Positions 35,824-44,343 of a stretch of DNA of 64,000 nt are shown in pieces. Within the stretch, counting starts at the first letter, position 1. Each line of letters opens with the position of its first letter. Location: positions 372,001-436,000 of the forward strand of contig NZ_VCRA01000002.1 of the NCBI RefSeq assembly GCF_005938385.1. Reading direction: 5' to 3'. Below the pieces are notes generated by a model, which saw only the letters and a list, made by a program, of their open reading frames with translations, was not told where the DNA came from and made no database searches. This DNA is from Paenibacillus mesophilus. Lineage in GTDB: Bacteria; Bacillota; Bacilli; Paenibacillales; NBRC-103111. The translations under genes were made by a program, and so were the position numbers.

Positions 35824-37149
35824 ATGGTCAAAAAGAACGGGAAAAGAAGTGCAGCGGTACTGTTGCCGCTTTTGCTGGCAACCGCCATGACGACGGCATG
35901 CGGCAGCGGAAAGGAAGGACAGGAAGGAAAGGCAAACGAACCTCCGCAAGAGCCGGTTGAGCTGGTTCTGTACTATCCGTTTATTAACGATTGGGATGAA
36001 GAAGGATTGAATAAATTGCTCGGAGAACCGCTCAAGAAAAAATATCCTTACATCACTCCCAAATTTATCGTAGGCGGTTCGAGGCCGGGAACGAGCATCT
36101 CCGAACTGATCGCGGCAGGCCAAAAAATCGACATCATGTTTTTCTCGATCGGGGCGACGCCGCCTACGCTGCTGGATCAGAAGCTGGAATACGACATTTC
36201 CCCGCTGATCAAAAAAAATGGATTCGATCTGGGCAAGATGGAGCCGACAACGGTCGACATGGCCAAGCAAATCGCGAAAGGCGGCATGTACGGTCTGCCG
36301 GCGTACGTTCCTCCTTCGGCGCTTTATTACAATAAAGATGTATTCGATAAATTCGGCGTTTCCTATCCGAAGGACGGCATGAACTGGGATGACCTTGAAG
36401 AACTGAACAAGAAGCTTACGCGGAAAGAGGGGGATACGCAATACTACGGGCTGGCGATGCCGTTCGGACATTTGGCGCTGATGAACGCCCGTTCGCTCAA
36501 TCCGATCGACCCGGTGTCCGAGAAAGCCGTTATCAATACGGATGGCTGGAAGAAGTTTGCCGATAATTTCATCCGCTATTATACGGTTCCCGGCTATGAG
36601 AAGACGGCGAAAGCGCTGGACGTCGGCGTTCAAACGAATCGGTTTTTCAAAGACCGCAATACGGCCATGTTCCTTGAGATTACCGGCACGCACGCCGCCC
36701 AGCTGGAAGGAATGAACTTCGATATTGCTACGTTTCCCGTGTTTAAGGATGCGCCATCCGTCGGACCCCAGCCATATCCGACATACTACTACATTACGAA
36801 CACGAGCAAGTATAAGGATCAAGCGTTCCAGGCCATCTCCTACTTCACATCGGAAGAGTTCCAGATGCAGAAGTCGAAGGAAGGGAAGATGCTGACCGTA
36901 TTGCAAAACAAGGCGGTCAGAGAATCGTTCGGCCAAGACGTGCCGTTGTTCAAAGGCAAAAATACGAAAGCGATGCTGCCGCAAAAATACGGTCCCGCGA
37001 GCGCGGTGACGCGATACAACAGCATCGCCACGACCGAATATTACAATGCCGTTATCGCAACGATCAGCGGAGACAAGGATCTCAATACGGCGCTTCGCGA
37101 TGCCGAAGAAACGGCCAATCAAAAAATTCAGACGGCAAAGCAGAAATAG
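35824..37149 (+). CDS. Extracellular solute-binding lipoprotein (sugar type)
   Basis: A 441-aa lipoprotein of the same SBP group. The lipobox is TTAC (Cys near residue 23), with FDKFGVSYPKDGMNWD in lobe one and the C-terminal DLNTALRDAEETAN. ATG 35824 has AAAGGGG upstream. It sits 29 bases before the active GH31 gene, so the two are co-transcribed. The pair is divergent from the pseudo-GH31-AraC gene, its probable regulator. No ABC permease is adjacent. Confidence 0.92.
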   Translation: MVKKNGKRSAAVLLPLLLATAMTTACGSGKEGQEGKANEPPQEPVELVLYYPFINDWDEEGLNKLLGEPLKKKYPYITPKFIVGGSRPGTSISELIAAGQKIDIMFFSIGATPPTLLDQKLEYDISPLIKKNGFDLGKMEPTTVDMAKQIAKGGMYGLPAYVPPSALYYNKDVFDKFGVSYPKDGMNWDDLEELNKKLTRKEGDTQYYGLAMPFGHLALMNARSLNPIDPVSEKAVINTDGWKKFADNFIRYYTVPGYEKTAKALDVGVQTNRFFKDRNTAMFLEITGTHAAQLEGMNFDIATFPVFKDAPSVGPQPYPTYYYITNTSKYKDQAFQAISYFTSEEFQMQKSKEGKMLTVLQNKAVRESFGQDVPLFKGKNTKAMLPQKYGPASAVTRYNSIATTEYYNAVIATISGDKDLNTALRDAEETANQKIQTAKQK

Positions 37150-37178
37150 ACGCATGACCGGGAGAAGAGGGGTATACC

Positions 37179-39515
37179 GTGGAAAATAATTTGCTTCAAT
37201 TCACGCTGCAAAGCGGCGAGCATATGCGCATTCAAATTGTTGCGCCGGATACGTTCCGCATCCGCTTAAGTGCGGCCGACGATTTCCGCGAACCCGCGCT
37301 GATCCGTTACGGCATATTTGACAGCCGGCAAAGGGATGCCGTTTGTACGGTTAACGACCAGGAGCAAGTGGCGGACATCCGCACGGAACGGGCGCAGCTT
37401 CGAGTCGAGAAAAGCAGCGGTCGCATCGAACTTATGAATGCACGAGGTGAAATGCTGACACGCCACGCGATACCGCCGTGGTCCAATGCGCAGCGGGGAT
37501 TCGGCGCGGAATTTTTGCTGGCCGATGAGGAACGGCTGTACGGGCTGGGCGACGAGACGCGGGAGCGGCTTCAGAAACGCGGCCATCGGGTGAATATGTG
37601 GGTGGCGAACGTGAAAGCATATGCTCCGATTCCGTTTCTGATGAGCAGCAAAGGATGGGGGCTCCTTATTAACACGACATGGCGACATGCCGTAGATATC
37701 GGCAGCACGGTGAATGATCGGCTGCGATTTTGGGGCCGCCGCGGCGAGCTGGACTATTACTTGTTCGCGGGGGAAACGCTGGCCGATCTGCTGCAAAGCT
37801 ACACGTCCGTCGCCGGCAAGCCGCAGGTTCTCCCGATCTGGGCATACGGCCTTACTTTCGTGTGCAATGAACAGGCCAATGCGAGAGAGATGATCGACGA
37901 TGCGCTGAACTTTCGCCGTGAGGGCATCCCTTGCGACTTGATCGGGCTCGAACCGGGCTGGATGGATAAAAATTACGATTATTCGGTGAATAAAAACTGG
38001 CATCCGGAGAGGTTTGCGATTCCGCATTGGTTGCCGGACGGCGGACCTTCCACTTTCTTCGGCGCATTGGAACGACTCGGCTTTAAATTGAGTTTGTGGC
38101 TATGCGCCGACTACGACTTGAGTTTGCATGAGGAGCGGCTGATCCGGGAGAAAGAAAATGCCGGCGGCGATCCAAGCGGCTCGAGCGCGGAGGGAGGTGG
38201 CTTCCAAGGAGCGCATCCTGACGATTATGAACAAGATACGAAGCTGCAGTACCCGGTCTATATGGATAGGGTCACGAAGCATAGCGAGGCTTGGTATGCG
38301 CATTTAACCAAGTTTGTGAAGCAAGGCGTTTCCGCGTTCAAGCTGGACGGCGCACAGCAAGTTCTCGACCACCCCGACCGGCTGTGGGGCAATGGAATGA
38401 TCGACGAAGAAATGCACAATCTGTATCCGATTTTGCTCGCCAAACAGATGCATCTAGGCTTTAAGGAGCAGACGGGACGCAGACCGATGATTTATACGGC
38501 AGGCGGATTTGCCGGCATCCAGCAATACGCGGCCACTTGGGCGGGAGACACCGGCGGAGGACCGAAGCCGCTCGTATCGCTGCTGAATCACGGGTTGTCC
38601 GGACATGCCAATACAAGCTGCGATATGGAGGTGTTTACTCCGGCCGGACTCCACTTCGGTTTTTTGCAGCCGTGGTCGCAGGTGAACAGCTGGGCCTACT
38701 GGCGCCATCCGTGGTTGCTGGATAAGAAGATGCTGGCTATGTTCAAAATGTACGCGAAGTTGCGGTATCGCTTGCTGCCGTATATTTATTCCGCAGCGCA
38801 TGTTGCCGCTCGTACGGGAATGCCGATTATCCGTGCAATGCCGCTCGCGTATCCGAACGATCCGAAGTCGGACGACCTGCTCAGCCAATATATGTTCGGC
38901 GATTCCTTCCTCGTCGCCGCTTTTACGGACCAAGTCTATTTGCCGGAAGGCGAGTGGATCGATTATTGGACGAAGGAGCGGTACACGGGCCCGCAAACCG
39001 TCGCCTGCAAGATTCCCGCTTATGCGGGAGGAGCTTTGTTCGTTCGCGCCGGAGCTATCATCCCCGAATGGCCCGAAATGGACTACGTCGGAGAGAAGTC
39101 TGTCGAGCATATAGGGGTGCATGTTTACCCTCATGGCGACAGCAGCTTTACACTGTATGAGGACGACGGGACGACTTTCCTGTATGAGGAAGGGAACGTT
39201 GCCGAGACGCGGATCGAATGCCGGCAACAACAGGATGCCATCGTCCTGCGTATAAGTCCGCGAACCGGAATGTACGAGGGAATGCCGGCGAAACGCAGCT
39301 ACGACATCCTGATCCAATCGGATACGAAGCCCTCCGGCATAGAAATCAACGGGTCGAAGCTGCCGGAACGAGTGGAGAAGAGTAGTCGGGACGATGCCTC
39401 TTGCGGCGTCGAGGGAGATGGATGGGTTTACGATCAAAGCTTGCGTGCGATTCGGCTAATAGCGGAGGAAGATGAACGGAAGAGGGATGTTGTAGAGATT
39501 GTCATTGTTTCTTAA
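37179..39515 (+). CDS. Glycoside hydrolase family 31 enzyme (paralogue of the GH31-AraC regulator)
   Basis: Predicted alpha-glycosidase of 778 aa without signal peptide. An N-terminal beta-sandwich (about 1-210) has EERLYGLGDETRERL and the barrel carries IGLEPGWMD. The nucleophile is Asp390 (FKLDGA) and the acid/base Asp457 (WAGDT); VYLPEGEWIDYWT and VRAGAIIPEWPEM mark the C-terminal beta domains. A Gly/Ser-rich insertion (about 325-345) is absent from the regulator paralogue. GTG 37179 follows an AGAAGAGGGG site. It presumably hydrolyses the oligosaccharide imported via the upstream lipoprotein. The terminator at 39,546 ends the operon. Confidence 0.92.
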   Translation: MENNLLQFTLQSGEHMRIQIVAPDTFRIRLSAADDFREPALIRYGIFDSRQRDAVCTVNDQEQVADIRTERAQLRVEKSSGRIELMNARGEMLTRHAIPPWSNAQRGFGAEFLLADEERLYGLGDETRERLQKRGHRVNMWVANVKAYAPIPFLMSSKGWGLLINTTWRHAVDIGSTVNDRLRFWGRRGELDYYLFAGETLADLLQSYTSVAGKPQVLPIWAYGLTFVCNEQANAREMIDDALNFRREGIPCDLIGLEPGWMDKNYDYSVNKNWHPERFAIPHWLPDGGPSTFFGALERLGFKLSLWLCADYDLSLHEERLIREKENAGGDPSGSSAEGGGFQGAHPDDYEQDTKLQYPVYMDRVTKHSEAWYAHLTKFVKQGVSAFKLDGAQQVLDHPDRLWGNGMIDEEMHNLYPILLAKQMHLGFKEQTGRRPMIYTAGGFAGIQQYAATWAGDTGGGPKPLVSLLNHGLSGHANTSCDMEVFTPAGLHFGFLQPWSQVNSWAYWRHPWLLDKKMLAMFKMYAKLRYRLLPYIYSAAHVAARTGMPIIRAMPLAYPNDPKSDDLLSQYMFGDSFLVAAFTDQVYLPEGEWIDYWTKERYTGPQTVACKIPAYAGGALFVRAGAIIPEWPEMDYVGEKSVEHIGVHVYPHGDSSFTLYEDDGTTFLYEEGNVAETRIECRQQQDAIVLRISPRTGMYEGMPAKRSYDILIQSDTKPSGIEINGSKLPERVEKSSRDDASCGVEGDGWVYDQSLRAIRLIAEEDERKRDVVEIVIVS

Positions 39516-39545
39516 GCGGCGAACAAGAAGTAAGAGGAATGTCAA

Positions 39546-39582
39546 GGAAACCGATGCGGCGATGGCCGTGTCGGTTTTTTTG
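39546..39582 (+). terminator. Intrinsic terminator
   Basis: AAACCGATGCGGC (39548-39560) pairs with GCCGTGTCGGTTT (39565-39577), two wobbles, followed by TTTT. Confidence 0.88.
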
Positions 39583-39611
39583 TGTTTATAAAAAAATTAC
39601 GGCTGAGACGA

Positions 39612-39640
39612 TTTAACCGGTCGCGTTTCGTCTGTATGAT
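39612..39640 (+). promoter_or_regulatory. Likely promoter of the sigma-SBP fusion gene
   Basis: TTTAAC (39612-39617) and TATGAT (39635-39640), 17 bp apart, directly upstream of the start. The -35 is imperfect. Confidence 0.45.
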
Positions 39641-39670
39641 TGAATCAGTATATGAATGGAGATGGGCACG

Positions 39671-41446
39671 GTGGATGAACAAATCATAATTCGGGCGGCA
39701 GGCGGCGATACCGGGGCATTCCGCGCCTTTATGGAGCATTATTCGAACGCCGTATACGGGGCTGCCTACGGAATCGTCGGCGATTTCCACATCGCCCAAG
39801 ACTTGACGCAGGAAGTGTTTATGCGTTCGTACCGGGGGCTGGCAAAGCTTGCCGATCCGGGTGCGGCCGGGAGCTGGCTGTATACGATGACACGGCGACT
39901 ATGCATCGACTGGCTGCGCAAAAACCGTAATCAACCGGTTCCGGTAGAGCACACCGCCGAATTAGCCGACTCCCGTCAGGGGGAGCTGCTGCGCCGGCAG
40001 CAGATGAGCATAGACGTCTGGGACGCTCTGCAAACGTTGGAGGAAGACAACCGCACGGCGATCGTACTGCAAATGTACGGCTACAGCATGGAGGAGATCG
40101 GCCGGTTTCTCGGTCTGACCGTTAAAGCGGTCGACAGCAGGATAAGGCGGACACGCATCAAATTAAAAAAGGAGCTGATCCGAACGATGGATGGAACGAT
40201 TCGAGAAAACCGTCTGGATGCGCCGGCATTCGCCGAGAAAGTAGCAAGCACGCTTCTATTCCCGAAAATGCTGCGCTTTCCGAACCCCCAGCTATCGGAC
40301 GAGCTGATGGACAAGGTGAAACGGCAGTTCGAAGAGAATCATCCTGAACTGACGCTGAACGTGTATACGGTTCACAATTACCACGACAAATTGCGCCAAT
40401 ATATGGCGGAACATCAGGCGCCTGATCTGATCCTGATGGACAGTGCGCGCGGCAAAGAATACGACCGGCTCGGATATTTAGCCGATTTAACGCCATATTT
40501 GCAGCGGGACAACGTGAATACCGACGATTTCATTAAACCTTTTCAGGATTTGATGACCGTGGATGGAGAGGTGATCGGCATCCCGCTGGCCGGAGCGACG
40601 ATGGCCGTCTTTTATAACAAGTCATGGTTCGACCGTGCAGGTCTGCCGCACCCGGAGGCGGAATGGACCTGGGAAACGTTCGCCGAGACCGCGAAAGTAC
40701 TGATGGCGTCCGAAGGCGACCCAAAGCAATGGAAGTATGGGGCTTCCCTCTATTACCATACGAACATTTTGGAGCCGATCGTGCTAAGCCGGGGAGGACG
40801 ATTCATTTCGCCGGACGGGACAAGGGTGAAAGGGTATTTGGACAGTCCGGAAACGATAGCTGCGTTGCAATGGGCGGCGGATCTCATACATGTGCACAAA
40901 GCGGCCGCCCCGATGGTTGACTATGGATTTCGGCGTCTGTTCTGGGAAGGACGGATGGGCATGATTGTAGACTACATCGATGCGATGCACGGTATAACCA
41001 AAAATATGAAAGAGCCTTTCGGCACGGCGCCGATGCCGAAGTTCGCCGATGGTGCGCGCGTTAATGTCGCCGCAGCGGGAGCGATCGGCATTTCCTCGCA
41101 AGCGGCCAACCCGGAGGCGGCATGGTTGTTCCTGAAGCAAATGCTGATCTCCCGCAGCGCGCTGTCCGAGCTGCACGCGGTCTCCGAGATTGCGAACACG
41201 CATTCTTTGCTACGTGATCTCGGGCACCGGTCCGATCCGATCCGAAAAATCTTTATCGACGAGCTTGAGCATGCGGTTCCGAGCGCCGGCGCAAGCAGCC
41301 TATTTTGGGAGACTTACTTCTCCGGACAAATCAACAGCCGACTGCTGCACATCGTGAAGAACAAGGCAGACGTGGAAGAGACGCTCCAATGGGCAGCGGA
41401 ATCGATCGAGTACAACCTGGATTTGCTTAGCCGGCTCCGTTCCTGA
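39671..41446 (+). CDS. ECF sigma factor fused to a solute-binding-protein domain
   Basis: A 591-aa continuous frame. Residues 1-165 form an ECF sigma factor: region 2 with GDFHIAQDLTQEVFMRSYRG and GSWLYTMTRRLCIDWLRKN, region 4 with MYGYSMEEIGRFLGLTVKAV. Residues about 195-591 are a whole type 1 SBP fold (NPELTLNVYTVHNYHDKL, GEVIGIPLAGATMAVFYNKS, WTWETFAETAKVL, WEGRMGMIVDY, AWLFLKQML). There is no signal peptide or membrane segment, so the SBP part must work inside the cell, presumably as a ligand-responsive switch replacing an anti-sigma factor. GTG 39671 is chosen, nine bases from GGAG; ATG 39656 is in frame. It follows the GH31 operon. Confidence 0.88.
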   Translation: MDEQIIIRAAGGDTGAFRAFMEHYSNAVYGAAYGIVGDFHIAQDLTQEVFMRSYRGLAKLADPGAAGSWLYTMTRRLCIDWLRKNRNQPVPVEHTAELADSRQGELLRRQQMSIDVWDALQTLEEDNRTAIVLQMYGYSMEEIGRFLGLTVKAVDSRIRRTRIKLKKELIRTMDGTIRENRLDAPAFAEKVASTLLFPKMLRFPNPQLSDELMDKVKRQFEENHPELTLNVYTVHNYHDKLRQYMAEHQAPDLILMDSARGKEYDRLGYLADLTPYLQRDNVNTDDFIKPFQDLMTVDGEVIGIPLAGATMAVFYNKSWFDRAGLPHPEAEWTWETFAETAKVLMASEGDPKQWKYGASLYYHTNILEPIVLSRGGRFISPDGTRVKGYLDSPETIAALQWAADLIHVHKAAAPMVDYGFRRLFWEGRMGMIVDYIDAMHGITKNMKEPFGTAPMPKFADGARVNVAAAGAIGISSQAANPEAAWLFLKQMLISRSALSELHAVSEIANTHSLLRDLGHRSDPIRKIFIDELEHAVPSAGASSLFWETYFSGQINSRLLHIVKNKADVEETLQWAAESIEYNLDLLSRLRS

Positions 41447-41574
41447 CAAAATAGAAGAGGATTCTTGACTTTTTCATGGAAAATAGTTACTGCTGGAAAT
41501 TTTTTTTTTCGAATCCATATAGATATCCGCTCGCCTCGGCATCTATGAAGTATAGGCGGAAATGGGGTGCTGCA

Positions 41575-42402
41575 TTGCTCGTATCGGAAATCCGGGGACA
41601 ATTGGAGTCGGCATGGAGAAAGAAAAGCGTCGAATCGTACGCCGATCCGGCAGGTCGGGATGAAGCGGAGCAAGACGGACAGCTGCGGTCGCTCAGCGAT
41701 GAAGCTTTGACGGAGCAAGCCAAGACCGGCGACAGGTCCGCGTTCGGAGAGCTTGTCCGGAGGCACCGGACGAAAGCGTGCAGTTTGGCGCAATCGATGG
41801 CGCGAGATGAATATTTGGCGGAAGATATCGTGCAGGACGCGTTGGTCCGGGCTTTTCTCCGGGTAGGAACGTTATCCGATCCGAAGCGTTTTTTGCCGTG
41901 GTTTCATCGGATTGTCCGAAATCAGGCGCTGATGAAGCTGAGACGCGGCGGTCCGTACTCCAAAGAAATGCCGCTTGCCAGCTGGGAAGGACAGATCCCA
42001 AACAACGACGCAGCCGCTTCTGTCCGTGGAAGAGAACAATGGGGAGATCTTGACAGTATCCTGCACCGGTTGGCCCGGTCATCCGCCGAGCGGGATACGG
42101 ATAACTCCGACCCGGCCGTTCTGTTGCTGAGGAAAGAAACGGTCGATCATATTCGAGGCTTGCTGCACTGCTTAAGCCGCAGAGAGCGGGAAATATTCGA
42201 AGCGTTCTTCTTCGACCAACTGACGCCTGCCGACATAGCGGGATTGTTCCATACCTCGACGGCCAACGTCTATAACCACATTGCCAATTCGAGACGCAAG
42301 GTGAAGCAGGAACGGCTGCGCGTTCACGTCAGCATGTACGTGGACAAGCGAAGACAATTCAGGCTTCCCCGGGCCCGTACGCTGGCACCCCCGCCATTTT
42401 GA
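41575..42402 (+). CDS. ECF-type RNA polymerase sigma factor
   Basis: A 275-aa sigma-70 family protein with an N-terminal extension of about 45 residues, region 2 (ALTEQAKTGDRSAFGELVRRH, YLAEDIVQDALVRAF, FLPWFHRIVRNQALMKL) and region 4 (LSRREREIFEAFFFDQLTPADIAGLFHTSTANVYNHI). The C-terminus is basic. TTG 41575 has GGGGTG five bases before it; the frame is open back to 41,476 through an A/T-run region, so the start is uncertain. It is followed by two genes of unknown role in the same direction, a likely operon. No anti-sigma gene is obvious. Confidence 0.85.
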   Translation: MLVSEIRGQLESAWRKKSVESYADPAGRDEAEQDGQLRSLSDEALTEQAKTGDRSAFGELVRRHRTKACSLAQSMARDEYLAEDIVQDALVRAFLRVGTLSDPKRFLPWFHRIVRNQALMKLRRGGPYSKEMPLASWEGQIPNNDAAASVRGREQWGDLDSILHRLARSSAERDTDNSDPAVLLLRKETVDHIRGLLHCLSRREREIFEAFFFDQLTPADIAGLFHTSTANVYNHIANSRRKVKQERLRVHVSMYVDKRRQFRLPRARTLAPPPF

Positions 42403-42426
42403 GTATCAGAAGGAGGCAATGAGCGA

Positions 42427-43473
42427 ATGAATCCGCATGGAAGAACCAATTATTCCGTAACATGGACAACGGCTGCGCAAGCTATGGCCAATATGATGCA
42501 TTATACGGATAAGAAGCAGCACGACTTGGTCGATGTAATGGGGTATACCGGTCTCGCATTCCGGCTCAACATACATGCCGAGACAGTAGATATCGGCGGG
42601 CCTTACGCCTCGTTCGATTGGGGGGCTACTTTCTCGAGGGGCATGAGGAATCTCGGGTTTCACTGCAAGTCTATGGGAACCATTACGGCTACTCCGGTTG
42701 CTCCGACGCTCGAAGAGCTCGAGGAAGGGCTTGCATTCGTCCAGAGGAGCATCGACAGGGGACTACCGGTTATGACTTGGGATCTGTTCACGCCCGAGTT
42801 CGGCGTCATATACGGTTACGACGACGACGCCCGGACGCTTCGCTGCAAGGATAATTGGAAAGACGGCGAAATCCCCTATACGAAGCTCGGCCACGGCCAA
42901 ATCGGCGAGTTGTTTCTGCTCGGCATCGAATCAAGCTTTGAGCCGGATCGGCGCGAGTCGATGCGGGATGCGCTCGAGATGATAGTCGCTCACGCGCGGA
43001 TACCGGTCATCCGGGAAGACGGCCAGCCATTCCGGAACGGTCTGGCCGGTTACGGGGCATGGAAAGAAGCGTTTGAAGCCCGGACGGTCGAAGCGTTCGC
43101 CAATGCGTACAACGTTGGGGTTATTAGCGATGCGAGAGAATTCGCGGCGGAGTTTCTAAGAAGAGTGTCCGTCGAGTGGATGCAGGAAGACGAGATCGGC
43201 CGAGAGATCGGCGCGCTGGCGCAAGACGCTTCGGTTTATTACCGGCATGCGGCGGATGCTCTTGTAACGATGCGCGGCATGTTTCCTTTTCCGCAAGGAG
43301 GCGAGCCGAACGAACCCGGGCAAGCGGATCGGGCGATTTCCTTGCTGGCGGTAGCGGAAGAGGCGGAGAAACAAGGCGTCGAATTGCTGGAGAGGATGCT
43401 TGCCGTTCTCCAAGCTTCGTCGGGACAGCCGACATCGGCTCGACCCTGGCCCATGCAACGTACCTACCCATAA
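42427..43473 (+). CDS. BtrH-like (C39-peptidase-fold) protein of unknown function
   Basis: A 348-aa protein. The first 170 residues resemble the BtrH N-terminal/C39-like fold: TTAAQAMANMMHY, GLAFRLNIHAE, GLPVMTWDLFTPEFGVIYGYD, DNWKDGEIPYTKL. The position where a catalytic Cys is expected reads TTAAQA, so acyl transfer or peptidase activity is doubtful. The C-terminal half (about 175-348) is helical, with a long Glu-rich segment. SD AGGAGG lies upstream of ATG 42427. It sits 24 bases after the sigma gene and 25 before the GyrI-like gene. The family match is tentative. Confidence 0.6.
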   Translation: MNPHGRTNYSVTWTTAAQAMANMMHYTDKKQHDLVDVMGYTGLAFRLNIHAETVDIGGPYASFDWGATFSRGMRNLGFHCKSMGTITATPVAPTLEELEEGLAFVQRSIDRGLPVMTWDLFTPEFGVIYGYDDDARTLRCKDNWKDGEIPYTKLGHGQIGELFLLGIESSFEPDRRESMRDALEMIVAHARIPVIREDGQPFRNGLAGYGAWKEAFEARTVEAFANAYNVGVISDAREFAAEFLRRVSVEWMQEDEIGREIGALAQDASVYYRHAADALVTMRGMFPFPQGGEPNEPGQADRAISLLAVAEEAEKQGVELLERMLAVLQASSGQPTSARPWPMQRTYP

Positions 43474-43498
43474 GGATTCATAAAGGAGGCTGGAGAAG

Positions 43499-43948
43499 AT
43501 GAGCGGCAATGTGGACATCGCGGAATTGATGCAAGTTCGTAAAGTCAAGATCGAGGCGGTAAGCCTCGTCGGGCTTCAAGGCCGGGATCTGGACGATCAG
43601 AAACGGTTATTCGGCGAGTTGGCGGGGAGAATGGAAGAAATCGGCACTCGGACTAGCGATAGTCCGTACCTCGTCATTCCGGGCGATTTCCGCCCGATCG
43701 TAGCGGTGGAGGTCAGCGCCCCGGGCGAAGTGCCGGAAGGGATGATCGCTTTCAAGATCCCCGAGGGCGACTATGTCGCGTTCCGGTTCGAGAAGAAGCA
43801 CGTGGGCGATTTTTGGAGCAACATTTGCACAAGCGAGAACCAGATGAGATATAATATCGATCTGTCGAAGCCGAGATTTGAAACTTTTTCGCATGAGCTT
43901 CAATCGGCTGGTGCCCTCGAATGGTATATACCATCCAAGCGTACTTGA
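43499..43948 (+). CDS. GyrI-like/AraC effector-binding domain protein
   Basis: A 149-aa stand-alone small-molecule-binding domain of the GyrI-like (SHS2) type. It has VKIEAVSLVGLQGR at the start, a middle VAVEVSAPGEVPEGM and IPEGDYVAFRFE strand, and the terminal RFETFSHELQSAGALEWYIP typical of effector-binding domains. No DNA-binding part. SD AAGGAGG precedes the ATG. It belongs to the operon with the ECF sigma factor and BtrH-like gene, where it may bind a drug or metabolite and modulate the regulators; this is inference. Confidence 0.75.
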   Translation: MSGNVDIAELMQVRKVKIEAVSLVGLQGRDLDDQKRLFGELAGRMEEIGTRTSDSPYLVIPGDFRPIVAVEVSAPGEVPEGMIAFKIPEGDYVAFRFEKKHVGDFWSNICTSENQMRYNIDLSKPRFETFSHELQSAGALEWYIPSKRT

Positions 43949-43969
43949 GATTTACCGCGGAGGGCCGAA

Positions 43970-44335
43970 TGGAGTAAGGTTTCCTCGAAATAACTTCAAA
44001 AGGGAATAGGTGTTGGAGCGAAAAGCTTACATACGTGCTTCAATTGTACCCAAGGCAAACGCCGGCTCATTCGAACCGTTTCCGTTCCCGTAACTGGAAA
44101 ACCTGCAGTCTATTTTATCGAATAGGCTGCTTTGACCCGATTATGATGAAATTAGCTGTAGGTTTTCCCGTTATTACTCGCTGTTTGCTCTTTTCAAGTT
44201 GAATGAACTGTAGGTTTTCCATTAAGCGGGTCGAGGCCACAACGCAGTCAGCCAAATCCCCATTTCTTCCCAACGCGCTGACGTATGGGATTGCACGTAA
44301 AAGAACCGCTGGAGCGTTCCCCGGCGGTTTTTCTT
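43970..44335 (+). ncRNA. Candidate structured RNA, copy 1 of 2
   Basis: Both ends match the sequence at 51,440-51,690. The 5' part shares TGGAGTA, AGGGAATAGGTGTTG, and AGCGAAAAGCTTA. The 3' part shares CCCAACGCGC and GTATGGGATTGCAC and ends in a terminator (ACCGCTGG/CCGGCGGT then T run). The 5' GGGAATAGG (44002-44010) can pair with CCCATTTCT (44259-44267) using wobbles, the positions that pair perfectly in the other copy. The middle (44064-44220) is occupied by a 52-bp-spaced repeat. No known riboswitch fits. It lies between convergent genes after a plus-strand operon. Confidence 0.55.
44064..44220. repeat. Intergenic repeat with 52-bp-spaced units (copy 2)
   Basis: Header GGCTCATTCGAACCGTT at 44064, then GGAAAACCTGCAGT at 44096 (32 bases after the header, as in copy 1). 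The inverted GTTTTCC starts at 44162 and 44214, again 52 bp apart, with a 66-bp middle step. One of the four units of the 8-kb copy is missing. The conserved inter-unit words CCCGATTATGA and TTGCTCTTTT recur. Confidence 0.8.
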
Positions 44336-44343
44336 AATTCCAC

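Noticed and set aside
43995-44060. Cobalamin-riboswitch-like AGGGAATAGGTG
   Set aside because: Only this short word fits; the CCCGCnACTG core and the other conserved elements are absent, and no cobalamin-related gene follows.
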